A stretch of DNA of 64,000 bases from Vibrio amylolyticus (GCF_023145695.1 NZ_JAJHVV010000018.1:1-64000), one strand, 5' to 3'. Counted from the first letter of the stretch, positions 52,759 through 62,602 are shown. Numbers and translations are program-made. The notes: a model not told the origin generated them from the letters alone.

Positions 52759-53532
52759 ATGGAAATGTTAGAAGGTGGTCGTGAGAATGCTGTTTTTCTT
52801 GATGGAAAGAATGTTGTTAGACCTCTAAACCCTTGGTCTTCTACTATTCATAGGTTACTTAGCCATTATCAAGCTGAAGGGTTAACAGAAACACCAAGGC
52901 TAGTCAGTACGACAAATGCCAATGAAGTGCTCAGCTACGTTGAAGGTGATACCTATAATTACCCGTTAGCTGGCGCAATTGCATCACAGACTGCCTTAGT
53001 GTCTGCGGCGAAACTGCTACGAGCGTTACATGATGCTTCCGTCAGTTTTATTCAACGCAACGATATTCATGACTTTCCTTGGATGTTACCAATCAGAGTC
53101 CCATCGGAAGTGGTATGTCATGGTGACTTCACGCCCTATAACGTTGCTTTAAGCGGCAGTGAAGTAACAGGCGCTTTCGATTTTGATACCGCACACCCAG
53201 CACCAAGAGTTTGGGATGTTGCGTTTTCTGTTTATTGCTGGGCACCATTTAAAACCGATATCAATGATCGTTTAGGAACGTTAGATGATCAGATTGAGCG
53301 TGCGAAACAATTTTGTGATGGTTATGGTTTGGGCACTAGCGACAGAGAGAAACTGGTTGGCGTGATGATAGACAGGATTCAATCTTTGGTCGACTACATG
53401 ATGGAGCAAGCAGAAAACGGCGACGTTCACATTCAAAAGAATATTGAAGATGGCCATCATCTCACTTATTTGAAGGATATTGAGAACCTTCGTTCAAATA
53501 AGAACGCCATAACTTACGCTCTCAAATCATAG
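52759..53532 (+). CDS. Aminoglycoside phosphotransferase (APH) family protein
   Basis: The protein has 257 residues. The catalytic loop VCHGDFTPYNVAL at about 120-132 (catalytic D) and the metal loop GAFDFDTAHPAPRVWDVAF are clear APH/choline-kinase fold motifs. The N-lobe is short. Relatives phosphorylate aminoglycosides, choline, homoserine or other small molecules; the substrate is not evident and resistance should not be assumed. It is the last gene of the small 51.6-53.5 kb group. Confidence 0.85.
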   Translation: MEMLEGGRENAVFLDGKNVVRPLNPWSSTIHRLLSHYQAEGLTETPRLVSTTNANEVLSYVEGDTYNYPLAGAIASQTALVSAAKLLRALHDASVSFIQRNDIHDFPWMLPIRVPSEVVCHGDFTPYNVALSGSEVTGAFDFDTAHPAPRVWDVAFSVYCWAPFKTDINDRLGTLDDQIERAKQFCDGYGLGTSDREKLVGVMIDRIQSLVDYMMEQAENGDVHIQKNIEDGHHLTYLKDIENLRSNKNAITYALKS

Positions 53533-53665
53533 CTGACCATAAAAAGAAAAGCGCCACTGAAGATTATCCAAATAGGATAAGGTCAATAGCGCTTCTAATA
53601 TTTTCTAGTCAGTGAGATTACAAATTAGTGAACTAACCAAATCGGTGAACGAGTAACCGAAGTCA

Positions 53666-54898
53666 TTAACTCGCTTTTTGAACCTCACTCTCTACCTTTT
53701 TTTCATCTGACTCTGATGTGTTATCGACAAAGATCTCTGCGACTGCACTACGTTCTAGTTCACCCTTAAGGTTCCCATCCTCATCGACAACGGGCAACGA
53801 ATAGTCACACGCCATCGTTTCAGGAAGAACCGCTTCAATTGCGTCATCGGGAGAAACTGAAGGAACTTCTTCGTAGATATCTTCACTAAACTCGCTGATA
53901 GACGCATCATCAGAGGCGTCTTGTAAGCCTTCTTGGGTTAGAACCCCTTGATAGCCCTCTTCTGTAACATGATAAGCGTAGTCATGCTTACTCTTCTTCA
54001 TCAGAGTTAACGCTTCTTCAATGGTTTCAGCAGTAATTCGGTACGCTGGTGGCTGCATCACTGTTTCAACGGTTAATGCTCGAGCTCGGTTTACGTCTTT
54101 AACGAATGCTTCCACGTATTCATCAGCAGGGTTAAGTAGAATTTCGTCAGGCGTACCTTGCTGAACGAGCTCGCCATCTTTCAAAATTGCGATGCGGTCA
54201 CCTAAACGAAGTGCTTCATCCAGATCGTGTGTGATAAAGATAATCGTTTTATGCAACTTCTGTTGTAGCTCAATCAACTGATCTTGCATCTCACTACGAA
54301 TCAATGGGTCTAATGCAGAGAATGCTTCGTCCATTAGAAGTATTTCAGCATCAGTACTTAGCGCGCGAGCTAAGCCAACGCGTTGTTGTTGACCACCTGA
54401 TAATTGCGATGGGTATTGATCGCCATAACCTTTTAAGCCAACGGTTTCGATCCACTCATTCGCTTTCGCCAGACGTTTTTCTTTGGCAACACCTTGAATT
54501 TCAAGACCATAAGCAACATTGTCTAACACTTTACGGTGAGGCATTAAACCAAAGCGTTGGAAGACCATCGACATTTTGTGACGACGAAACGCTTCAAGTT
54601 CTTTCTGGCTTAGTGTCATGACATCGGTGCCTTCCACATCGATTTGACCTAACGTTGGGTCAATCAATCGGTTGAAGTGACGAATCAGTGTCGATTTCCC
54701 TGAACCCGATAGGCCCATTATCACGAAGATTTCACCTTTATTAATGCTTAAGTTGATGTCTTTTAGGCCAACCGTATGGCCTGTTTCTTCTAGGATTTGG
54801 TCTTTGCTTACGCCAGCTTTAACACGGTCGATAACACTTTTAGGTTTTGGACCGAAAACTTTGTATAAGCCACGGATTTCAATAAGTGGTTTAGTCAT
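53666..54898 (-). CDS. proV: Glycine betaine/proline ABC transporter ATPase (ProV-type, with CBS domains)
   Basis: The protein has 410 residues. Walker A GLSGSGKSTLI, signature LSGGQQQRVGLARAL and Walker B ILLMDEAFSALDP are intact. The C-terminal part (about 270-395) has two CBS-like domains that usually sense ionic strength. It powers osmoprotectant uptake. The N-terminus begins 8 bp inside the permease gene end, giving coupling. Order of transcription is proX-proW-proV. Confidence 0.94.
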   Translation of the reverse strand: MTKPLIEIRGLYKVFGPKPKSVIDRVKAGVSKDQILEETGHTVGLKDINLSINKGEIFVIMGLSGSGKSTLIRHFNRLIDPTLGQIDVEGTDVMTLSQKELEAFRRHKMSMVFQRFGLMPHRKVLDNVAYGLEIQGVAKEKRLAKANEWIETVGLKGYGDQYPSQLSGGQQQRVGLARALSTDAEILLMDEAFSALDPLIRSEMQDQLIELQQKLHKTIIFITHDLDEALRLGDRIAILKDGELVQQGTPDEILLNPADEYVEAFVKDVNRARALTVETVMQPPAYRITAETIEEALTLMKKSKHDYAYHVTEEGYQGVLTQEGLQDASDDASISEFSEDIYEEVPSVSPDDAIEAVLPETMACDYSLPVVDEDGNLKGELERSAVAEIFVDNTSESDEKKVESEVQKAS

Positions 54899-55790
54899 GT
54901 TTTAGATCTCCAAGGTGTGCTTGAGTACGTTTAGCGTACGCTTGAGATGCGCGGTCAAATAAAATAGCGAGTGCTACGATAGCAAAGCCATTAAGAAGCC
55001 CCAGAGTAAAGTATTGGTTAGTGATTGATTTAAGAACCGGTTGACCAAGGCCTTTAACACCGATCATTGATGCGATCACGACCATTGAAAGCGCCATCAT
55101 GATGGTTTGGTTGATACCAGCCATTATGGTCGGCATTGCAAGAGGAAGCTGAACACCAAATAGACGCTGTTTACTACTAGCACCAAAGGCGGTTGCAGCT
55201 TCAAGCACTTCCTTATCAACCAAACGAATGCCAAGGTTGGTTAACCGAATGACTGGTGGAATGGCGTAGATAACCACGGCAATAAGCCCCGGGATTTTAC
55301 CAATACCTAATAACATAACGACTGGAATCAGGTAAACGAAGGCTGGCATGGTTTGCATGACGTCAAGCATTGGTGTGACGGTAGATTGAACTCGATTAGA
55401 ACGAGCCATAGCTATACCTATAGGAATACCTAAGAATATAGCGAGCAAGGTACACACGGTAATGATGCTTAATGTCCGCATCGTGTCTTCCCACATGCCA
55501 AAGTAGCCAATCATGATAAAAGAGATTAGGCCACCTAAGGCCAATTTCCACGAGCGGCTCGCAGCGTATACCAGCCCGGTGGTCAGTGCCAATACGATAA
55601 ACCACGGGGTAGAAATTAGAAGTTTTTCAAACCAAACGAGAAAGGAGAGGAGTGGGTCGAAAAAAGATTCAATCATGTCGCCGTATTCACGAGAGAAGTC
55701 TCGGTATGCGCCATCAAGAGTTTTGCGGATGAGTCTAAGATCAGAACGATCCATTTCTGGGAAACTGTTCAGCCAATTACTGTCAGCCAT
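54891..55790 (-). CDS. proW: Glycine betaine/proline ABC transporter permease (ProW-type)
   Basis: The protein has about 299 residues. A long N-terminal soluble stretch precedes six or so membrane segments and the EAA-type loop (EAATAFGASSKQRLFGVQLPLAMPTIMAGINQ) that contacts the ATPase. The start at 55788-55790 has AAGGAC upstream; the longer frame would run into the hairpin. A perfect hairpin lies just before its ribosome site. Confidence 0.94.
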   Translation of the reverse strand: MADSNWLNSFPEMDRSDLRLIRKTLDGAYRDFSREYGDMIESFFDPLLSFLVWFEKLLISTPWFIVLALTTGLVYAASRSWKLALGGLISFIMIGYFGMWEDTMRTLSIITVCTLLAIFLGIPIGIAMARSNRVQSTVTPMLDVMQTMPAFVYLIPVVMLLGIGKIPGLIAVVIYAIPPVIRLTNLGIRLVDKEVLEAATAFGASSKQRLFGVQLPLAMPTIMAGINQTIMMALSMVVIASMIGVKGLGQPVLKSITNQYFTLGLLNGFAIVALAILFDRASQAYAKRTQAHLGDLKHD

Positions 55791-55808
55791 TATTTTGTCC
55801 TTTTTATT

Positions 55809-55836
55809 CCAAGGCAAGCTAAACAGCTTGCCTTGG
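55809..55836. repeat. Hairpin between proX and proW
   Basis: CCAAGGCAAGCT and AGCTTGCCTTGG form a perfect 12-bp stem with an AAAC loop. The run of T follows on the plus strand, not on the coding strand, so it is not a terminator for the operon. It probably stabilises the proX message so that more binding protein is made than permease. Confidence 0.75.
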
Positions 55837-55959
55837 TTTTTTAACTTAATACGACGTGTCCTACGTCGTTACTACAAGTAGTCCACTTTTAACGTTACAG
55901 CACTTTTAACGTAGATATATTTAGCTTTTCTTCACGATAATCACGGTGTTATTCGTTAA

Positions 55960-56955
55960 TTATAGTGCTTTTTCAACTTTCTTGGCGACGTCAGCAGACA
56001 CCCATTTATGCCAAACTTGTGGATATTCGCTCAGGAAGTGGAACATTCCTTCTTCACCATCCGCTTGGTTATCTTCCATCCATGCTAAAAGCTCATTCAT
56101 ATTCGCATTAGTGAAACCACGAGAACCAAGGTATGCATAGGCTTCAGGCGCACGAGAAGCGAAAGCCTCGGTTGTCATGGTATGCACAGGTGATGGCGGG
56201 TACATGGTTGCTTTTGGCGATTCACACTCTTCGCTGGTGGTACAGTTAACAAACTCTTCTAAGTCTACACCGCTACCAAAATCGACTTTAACCATGTTGT
56301 ACTTACCAAGTACCGCAGTAGGCGCCCAGTAGTAACCAAACCAAGCTTGTTCACGTTCGTAGGCTTTCGCGATTGAACCAGAAAGGCCAGCACTAGAACC
56401 TGGGTCGACAATTTCAAAACCTGCGTCTTCAAGATTCAACGCTTCAAACAGGTTCCCCGCACTGATTTGACAGTTCCAACCAGCAGGGCAGCTGTAGAAA
56501 GCTGAAACGTCTTTGCTTTCAGGGTGTTTAAACAGTTTAGCGTGCTTGATTACGCCTTCAATTTTTGCAATTTCAGGATATTGGTCAACAAGGTACTGTG
56601 GTACCCAAAAGCCTTCTTCACCGCCATTTACAAGTGATTTACCTGCATAGCGTAGACGACCTTCTTCAACACCTTTATCCAGTGCATCTTTCATTGAGTT
56701 ACTCCAGAACTCTGGAGCAATATCAGGTTGACCTTTTTCAATCATGGATGTGCCGGTTGGCATGGTATCTCCAGGGATTAAGTCGGCATCACAATCGTAA
56801 CCATGTTCAAGAATGAATTTATCAATATTTGCGATTAGACTCGCGGATGACCAGTTCATATCAGCAATAGTGACTGATCCACATTCACTTGCGTTTACCG
56901 TCGTTGCAGCGGTCGAACTCGCCAATAGTAGCATCGTTGCCAGTTTCATCTTCAT
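55960..56955 (-). CDS. proX: Glycine betaine/proline ABC transporter substrate-binding protein (ProX-type)
   Basis: The protein has 331 residues. Signal peptide about 1-22, then a binding fold with many tryptophans (NWSSASLIAN, PEFWSNSMKDAL, FWVPQYLVDQYP, AGWNCQIS, WFGYYWAPTAVLG), as expected for the aromatic cage that holds quaternary amines. Cysteine pairs (SCPAGWNC, NCTTSEEC) point to disulfides in the periplasm. AAGGA precedes the ATG. First gene of the operon; a TCACGTAACGTGA palindrome lies about 60 bp upstream. Confidence 0.93.
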   Translation of the reverse strand: MKMKLATMLLLASSTAATTVNASECGSVTIADMNWSSASLIANIDKFILEHGYDCDADLIPGDTMPTGTSMIEKGQPDIAPEFWSNSMKDALDKGVEEGRLRYAGKSLVNGGEEGFWVPQYLVDQYPEIAKIEGVIKHAKLFKHPESKDVSAFYSCPAGWNCQISAGNLFEALNLEDAGFEIVDPGSSAGLSGSIAKAYEREQAWFGYYWAPTAVLGKYNMVKVDFGSGVDLEEFVNCTTSEECESPKATMYPPSPVHTMTTEAFASRAPEAYAYLGSRGFTNANMNELLAWMEDNQADGEEGMFHFLSEYPQVWHKWVSADVAKKVEKAL

Positions 56956-57505
56956 AGAGTTTCCTTGCTCTTTCTAAGCGAAAAAATAACAAAATCGTTT
57001 CGTTATAAATTAAAAATCACGTAACGTGAGTTATTAATTTAACACATTATTGCGCTAAAACGGGGAATTTGGTCGTATTATTCACTGAACATCCAACTTT
57101 GCTCATATGATTATTTTACCGCGGCTCTATAAAACGATGTTTTTTATTGTTGTTTCTGTGCTTTGTTTCTAAAGAATATAAATTGAAATATGGCCGGTTT
57201 ACAATGAGTGAAATATGATGTTTTTTGCGCGACAAATGGTGAAATATCGAATCACTCGCAAAATGGTAAATAGTTTAATTTGTTACACATATTTACTGGT
57301 GTAGTAAAGTTACTTTCAATTTAATTTTATACTCGAGCCTTATCCCAATTAATGTAGTTTTTGTTTAATTAAAACAGTATCTTGACTACATATAATCAAT
57401 AGATTTATCAGTACTATGTGCGGAGTGTGTTTTTGCCTTATTGAGTGGTTGAATATCGTTCTTTTTCTAGCTAGTTTTCCTGTAAATAACTACTAGGGCG
57501 TAACC
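56956..57505. other. Divergent promoter region between proX and the oligopeptide-type binding protein
   Basis: The region is 550 bp, AT-rich and without genes. It holds a perfect palindrome TCACGTAACGTGA (57017-57029) near proX. I see no terminator or riboswitch. Promoters for both divergent genes must lie here. Confidence 0.7.
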
Positions 57506-59176
57506 ATGAATACATCGTTAATACTGAGTGCCATAACCACCGCATTACTGTTTTCTCCCACTGTAAACTCTGCAGAACTATCAGGGAAATCCCAACTGAC
57601 AATTATTCCAAATCACAATGCTTCTTTGATTCGAAACTTTAATCCATTTTCTGTTTCAAGAATGCATACAGCGCGAGATTTTATATTTGAGCCGTTGGTG
57701 GTATTCAATGAGTTGAAAGGAAATATTCCAGAGTTTAGATTAGCGACAGGCTTTACCCTTAGTGAAGATTTATTAAAAGTCACATTTGATTTAAGAGAAG
57801 GTATTAAATGGTCTGATGGTGAGGCATTTAATGCTGATGATGTTATTTATACCTTTGATCTTATAAGACAAAACCCTTCTTTTGATGACCGTGGAGTCAG
57901 TGCCAATATTAAGTCAATTGAGAAGATCAATGAGCATCAGGTTCGTTTTACTCTAAATGAAGTGAACACTAATATTCCTTATGAGTTAGTACAGGTTCCT
58001 GTCGTTCCGAAACATCAGTGGAGTAAGGTTGAAGATCCTGTTACGTATTTAAACCCTAACCCTGTTGGGACAGGGCCGTTTACTGAGTTGCCTCGATTTA
58101 CATCCACGCTATTTGTCCAGTGTCGAAACCCCCACTACTGGGACTCGGAAAATTTGGATGTTGATTGCCTAAGAGTTCCTCAAATGAACCACAATGATCA
58201 AGTACTGGGTGAACTCATGAACTCCAGAATTGATTGGGCAGGGTCGTTTGTTCCAGATATCGATCAAACGTATATGCAAGCATCCACAGAGCACGGTTAC
58301 TGGTACCCACCTGCAGGCACGCAAGCGTTTATGTTTAACTATAAGTCGAAAGATGAAAGTAAGCATGAAGTGATGAACGATTTGAATTTCCGACGCGCGT
58401 TTTCTATGGCATTGGACAGGCAAGTACTTATTGATGTCGCGAACTATGGGAATGGAGTGGTGAATGACTTCGCATCAGGTTTGGGCTACGCATTTGAAGC
58501 TTGGTCAGACAAGGAAACCCATAAGCAATATCAGCCATTTATGACTTACTCTCCAGAAGATGCTCGTCAGTTACTAAAAGAGTCTGGGTATAAAGATACT
58601 AATGGTGATGGTTTCGTTGAAAGCCCTTCTGGTGCTTCATTCGAGCTCTCTATTCAATCGCCCCAAGGTTGGACGGACTTCAACAATACCGTAATGCTAG
58701 CTGTCGAGCAGCTGAATGAAGTGGGAATTAAAGTAAGAGCGAGAACGCCAGATTTTTCAATCTACAATCAGTCAATGTCCAATGCTGATTACGATGTGGC
58801 GTACACTAACTACTTCCATGGCGCGACACCACACCGCTATTGGGATAGTGCTTACCACTCACGCTTGCAAGCGTCTGATGGCATGCCAAGGTTTGCAATG
58901 CATCACTGGAAGAGTGCTGAGTTAGATGATCTGTTGGATGGCTTTTATCAAACCGCAGATGGCGACGAACAAAAACGTATCGCAACTCAAATCCAGAAAC
59001 TGATCGCGAAAAACCAAGTGACAGTACCTGTATTATCAGGCCCTAATTTCTACCAGTACAATACCAAACGATTTACTGGTTGGTGGAATGCTGAAAACCC
59101 GAAAGGTCGCCCTATGATTTGGGAAGGCACTCCTGAGCGTTTGCTTCATGTGTTGGATTTGAAACCAAAAAGTTAA
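57506..59176 (+). CDS. SBP_bac_5-type ABC solute-binding protein (oligosaccharide-binding-like)
   Basis: The protein has 556 residues. Signal peptide about 1-22 (ending VNSA), then the large two-lobe family 5 fold, with RNFNPFSVSRMHTARDFIFEPLV near the N-terminus and FNYKSKDESKHEVMNDLNFRRAFSMALDRQ in the middle. In Vibrio this family includes chito- and cello-oligosaccharide binding proteins as well as peptide binders. A GH5 gene and a LacI gene lie 2-4 kb downstream, which favours a beta-glucan oligosaccharide. No permease genes adjoin it, as a terminator follows. Confidence 0.87.
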   Translation: MNTSLILSAITTALLFSPTVNSAELSGKSQLTIIPNHNASLIRNFNPFSVSRMHTARDFIFEPLVVFNELKGNIPEFRLATGFTLSEDLLKVTFDLREGIKWSDGEAFNADDVIYTFDLIRQNPSFDDRGVSANIKSIEKINEHQVRFTLNEVNTNIPYELVQVPVVPKHQWSKVEDPVTYLNPNPVGTGPFTELPRFTSTLFVQCRNPHYWDSENLDVDCLRVPQMNHNDQVLGELMNSRIDWAGSFVPDIDQTYMQASTEHGYWYPPAGTQAFMFNYKSKDESKHEVMNDLNFRRAFSMALDRQVLIDVANYGNGVVNDFASGLGYAFEAWSDKETHKQYQPFMTYSPEDARQLLKESGYKDTNGDGFVESPSGASFELSIQSPQGWTDFNNTVMLAVEQLNEVGIKVRARTPDFSIYNQSMSNADYDVAYTNYFHGATPHRYWDSAYHSRLQASDGMPRFAMHHWKSAELDDLLDGFYQTADGDEQKRIATQIQKLIAKNQVTVPVLSGPNFYQYNTKRFTGWWNAENPKGRPMIWEGTPERLLHVLDLKPKS

Positions 59177-59216
59177 GCCTGCTTTAATTCTCGCAGAAGG
59201 GTAAATCGTAGAAACG

Positions 59217-59251
59217 AAAAAGCCAGCCTGACTTTACATCGGCTGGCTTTT
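59217..59251 (+). terminator. Terminator after the binding-protein gene
   Basis: The AAAAGCCAGCC arm pairs with GGCTGGCTTTT (59241-59251) around TGACTTTACATC. Confidence 0.9.
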
Positions 59252-59336
59252 CTTATTGGGCAAATTACTAAATATTAGGTTGTTTGGCACTTCACTGTGG
59301 AAACACGGTACTAACGCCTAATCATCAGCCCAATAC

Positions 59337-59576
59337 TTAATTATTAGCGATTTTTACTCGAATTTTACTTTTTGCAATATCAGCTAAATTCAGCGCTGCG
59401 ATAGCGGCTTTTGCTTCAGCGTCATTGTCCATTTCAACGAACGCAAATCCCTTGGATTGACCAGTCTCTTGATCTAATACAAGAGTACATTCGCCTACGT
59501 TACCGTGTGCTGAAAATAATACGCGAACTTCGTGTTCAGTCGTGGAGCGCGCTAAGTTGCGAACTAAAAGTTTCAT
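59337..59576 (-). CDS. Small RRM-type RNA-binding protein
   Basis: The protein has 79 residues and consists of one RNA-recognition motif. RNP2 is KLLVRNL at 2-8 and RNP1 is KGFAFVEM at about 42-49. Such proteins bind single-stranded RNA and are often cold-induced. The ATG at 59574-59576 fits the domain start; a longer frame adds 19 unlikely residues. Single gene. Confidence 0.9.
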   Translation of the reverse strand: MKLLVRNLARSTTEHEVRVLFSAHGNVGECTLVLDQETGQSKGFAFVEMDNDAEAKAAIAALNLADIAKSKIRVKIANN

Positions 59577-59697
59577 AATAAACCGTTTGATATTGAAAAG
59601 ACGGGGCAGATTGTCGCAGGTTAACTGCGACAAACCAAGGTAATTCTGGCTCGGTTTTTTATCCAGAGCGTTTAATCGTAAAAATAGCCATCAAGAT

Positions 59698-59728
59698 AAA
59701 AAAAGCGCCCTTATAATAAAAGAGCGCT
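59698..59728 (-). terminator. Terminator after the GST gene
   Basis: On the minus strand AGCGCTCTT pairs with AAGGGCGCT (one G-T pair) and is followed by TTTTTTT. Confidence 0.82.
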
Positions 59729-59752
59729 ATCAGTTTGGTTTACTCGTTTCCC

Positions 59753-60610
59753 TTAAGGTTTTAAGGCGAGTACCTTATCAATATCCTCAGCGTTATGACG
59801 CTCTGGTACTTGCTCCCAATCCTCACCCCAAGAGCGATTAACAATACGCCCTCGTTGTACGCCTTCTCTTTTCTCTAGCATTTTTGCCCACCGCACTACG
59901 TGCGTATAGGTTTCAACTTGTAGAAACTCTGATGCATCGTAAATTGCGCCTAGCACCAGATTTCCATACCATGGCCAAATCGCCATATCAGCAATAGTAT
60001 ATTCCTCACCAGATACATACGTGTTCTTAGCCAGTTGCTTATCAAGCACATCTAATTGACGTTTTACTTCCATGGCAAAACGGTTAATCGGGTATTCCTG
60101 TTTTTCATCAGCGTAAGAGTAAAAGTGCCCAAATCCTCCACCTAATAATGGTGCTGAGCCTTGTACCCAGAACAGCCAGTTGATCGTTTGGGTTCTCGCA
60201 TTCCCTTCTTTTGGTAGAAAGTGGTCAAACTTTTCTGCTAAATGAACGAGAATTGAAGCAGATTCGAACACGTTGACCTTTTCTTGGCCTGAGTGATCAA
60301 AAAGAGCTGGGATCTTCGAGTTAGGGTTTACTTCAACAAACCCAGAGGAAAACTGATCGGATTCGCCAATGTTGATTAAGTAAGCATCATATTCTGCTTC
60401 TTTAATACCAAGTGCGAGCAGCTCTTCAAGCATGATGGTGACTTTTTGCCCGTTAGGTGTTCCTAGCGAATAGAGTTGAAGCGCATGCTTGCCGACAGGT
60501 AATTCTTTATCATATCGCGCGCCTGATTCAGGGCTATTAATATTTGCCCACTTATTTCCGCCGCTGGCTTCATTCGTCCAAATCTTTGGGGGCGTATATT
60601 TGTTCGTCAT
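59753..60610 (-). CDS. yghU: Glutathione S-transferase, YghU-like
   Basis: The protein has about 285 residues. An N-terminal extension (TPPKIWTNEASGGNKWANINSPESGARYDKEL) is characteristic of YghU. It is followed by a thioredoxin-like domain (about 50-140, with LGTPNGQKVTIMLEELL and FESASILVHLAEKF) and a helical domain. YghU-type enzymes bind two glutathiones and reduce disulfides or organic hydroperoxides. The start at 60608-60610 has AAGGAC upstream; the upstream ATG is not used. Confidence 0.92.
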   Translation of the reverse strand: MTNKYTPPKIWTNEASGGNKWANINSPESGARYDKELPVGKHALQLYSLGTPNGQKVTIMLEELLALGIKEAEYDAYLINIGESDQFSSGFVEVNPNSKIPALFDHSGQEKVNVFESASILVHLAEKFDHFLPKEGNARTQTINWLFWVQGSAPLLGGGFGHFYSYADEKQEYPINRFAMEVKRQLDVLDKQLAKNTYVSGEEYTIADMAIWPWYGNLVLGAIYDASEFLQVETYTHVVRWAKMLEKREGVQRGRIVNRSWGEDWEQVPERHNAEDIDKVLALKP

Positions 60611-60982
60611 TAACTTGTCCTTTTGGTGTGACTCGCAGTTCAATAGATTATGTCTTTGACGAACAAAAAACGTCGCCACTAATCTCGTTCTTACACTTTA
60701 GCGCATGACTATAAAATTGCCTAGCGTCTCAAATCTATGAAAACTTCTAATGAAATCACAAGCCTATATATTAAATGAGATTCAACCAAAATGTGATCGC
60801 ACACTGTTAATTTAAGTATTTTTGGTCATTGATTTGGTCTTAGAGAGACGGTTCTCCATTGCAGATATCACGAAGGTAACGTTTGATTATCATCTTGGCA
60901 ACAATACCAATTGCTGATGATATTTTTAAACTGCTAATTTGGTCCTGAACACAAAACGTGATTCTTATAGGGACATAACCTC
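60611..60982. other. Divergent intergenic region between yghU and the GH5 gene
   Basis: The region is 372 bp and has no gene. It contains TGTGATCGCACA at 60792-60803, a partial match to a CRP site, and otherwise AT-rich sequence. Promoters for both genes are expected here. Confidence 0.6.
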
Positions 60983-62602
60983 ATGATAAAAAGAAATAAA
61001 CCAAAGCGTTTAATTAAAAACGCACTCTTTTCGCTATCTCTTCTCGCGGCATCAACTCAGCTAGCTTTTGCTGTTTCCCCTTTGACGGTATCAGGCAATC
61101 AGGTACTGGCCGGTGGTGAACAAAAAAGCTTTGCTGGACCGAGTTTATTCTGGAGCAACACCAATTGGGGCGCTGAGCGATTTTACACCGCCGCCGATGT
61201 GAAATCGGCAAAAACAGAACTTGGAGCCACACTGATCCGAGCCGCAATCGGTCATGGTGCGAGTGGTGGTATAGAAGATGACTGGGCTGGCAACATGAGT
61301 AGACTTGAAACCGTGATTGAAGCGGCGATAGCAGAAGATATGTATGTCATCGTTGACTATCATAGCCATCATGCACATGAAGATTGGGCAATGGCCGAGG
61401 CGTTCTTTACTCATGTTGCGACTAAGTATGGTCATCATGACAACATTATTTACGAAGTGTACAACGAGCCGTTACAAGTCAGCTGGAGTCACGACATTAA
61501 GCCTTATGCCGAATTTATCATCGATAAGATTCGTGCTATTGACCCAACAGGCGTGATTGTTGTTGGTACTCCTGCGTGGTCACAAGATGTCGATATAGCG
61601 TCATTTGATCCAATTAACCGTCCGAATATTGCTTATACCATTCACTTTTATGCTGGAACACATGGTCAATTCTTACGTGACAAAGTACAAACCGCATTGA
61701 ATAACGGTATTGCATTAATGGCGACGGAGTGGGGAACGGTTAACGCGAATGGAGATGGTGCCGTAAATTATGACGAAACCAATGCATGGATGGAGCTGTT
61801 TAAACAAAATAATATCAGCCATGCAAATTGGTCAATTAACGACAAAGCCGAAGGCGCATCGATGTTTACGCCGGGTGGTTCATGGGGCAATTACACAGAA
61901 TCTGGCCTCTTTGTTAAGGAGATTATTTCAAATTGGCCGACGGCAGACGGTGGTGATGGGGATAATGGGGGAGACTCTGATTTAACAGGGCCTTGCCAAA
62001 CCAATACGCTGCCGACACGCGTTGATGTTTCAAGCTTCTGTCATGCACAGGGTTTGCAGTTTGAAGATACAACCGATCTTGGTGGAGGACAAAACCTTGG
62101 TTATACCGACGATGGTGATTGGATTACTTTTGAAGTCAACGCCCCTAAAGCGGGTAATTATGACGTTACTTATCGAGTTGCTTCAGAACACGAGCAAGCC
62201 GGTATCATTCAAATTGAGAAAGCCGGTGGCGATGAAATATACGGTGAAGTGTCAGTGACTGGCACCGGTGGGTGGCAAACGTGGAATGATATAACTCATA
62301 CGATATCGTTACCAAATGCAGGAACACAGACTCTTGCCCTTTATGTTAAAACCGGTGGCTGGAACTTAAATTGGTTTGAAATGACCCCAAGCGATGACAA
62401 TGGCACTACGCCACCAGAAGGGTGTAACGGCGTAACAGAATACCCAAATTGGTTACACGCTGACTATGAAGGTGGAGAAAATACGCACTTGCTCGAAGGC
62501 GATGAAATGCAGTACCAAGGCAACAAGTACCGTGCTAATTGGTACACAAGTTCATTACCAGGTAGTGATGCCTCATGGACATTGCTGGGTAGTTGCCAAT
62601 AG
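60983..62602 (+). CDS. Secreted GH5 endoglucanase with CBM6 and CBM5/12-like modules
   Basis: The protein has 539 residues. Signal peptide (about 1-30, ending AFA), then a glycoside hydrolase family 5 domain (about 35-315). The acid/base glutamate is in YEVYNEPL (about 161) and the nucleophile in ATEWGTVN (about 249). A Gly/Asp linker, a CBM6-like module (about 345-460, with YTDDGDWITFEV and GGWNLNWFEM) and a short C-terminal chitin/cellulose-binding module (about 480-539, tryptophans in YPNWLHADYEGG and YRANWYTSSLPG) follow. It should cut beta-1,4-glucans outside the cell. The modular set fits growth on plant or algal polysaccharide. Confidence 0.93.
   Translation: MIKRNKPKRLIKNALFSLSLLAASTQLAFAVSPLTVSGNQVLAGGEQKSFAGPSLFWSNTNWGAERFYTAADVKSAKTELGATLIRAAIGHGASGGIEDDWAGNMSRLETVIEAAIAEDMYVIVDYHSHHAHEDWAMAEAFFTHVATKYGHHDNIIYEVYNEPLQVSWSHDIKPYAEFIIDKIRAIDPTGVIVVGTPAWSQDVDIASFDPINRPNIAYTIHFYAGTHGQFLRDKVQTALNNGIALMATEWGTVNANGDGAVNYDETNAWMELFKQNNISHANWSINDKAEGASMFTPGGSWGNYTESGLFVKEIISNWPTADGGDGDNGGDSDLTGPCQTNTLPTRVDVSSFCHAQGLQFEDTTDLGGGQNLGYTDDGDWITFEVNAPKAGNYDVTYRVASEHEQAGIIQIEKAGGDEIYGEVSVTGTGGWQTWNDITHTISLPNAGTQTLALYVKTGGWNLNWFEMTPSDDNGTTPPEGCNGVTEYPNWLHADYEGGENTHLLEGDEMQYQGNKYRANWYTSSLPGSDASWTLLGSCQ

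Noticed and set aside
52759..53532. Aminoglycoside resistance gene
   Set aside because: The fold motifs are present, but the family includes many kinases of other small molecules, and nothing in the context supports an antibiotic substrate.
53544..53600. Terminator after the APH-family gene
   Set aside because: The AAGCGC/GCGCTT arms are far apart and the inner stem is short, without a clear T-run; too weak to call.
60792..60803. CRP site before the GH5 gene
   Set aside because: Only one TGTGA half-site matches; the second half does not fit TCACA at the right spacing.
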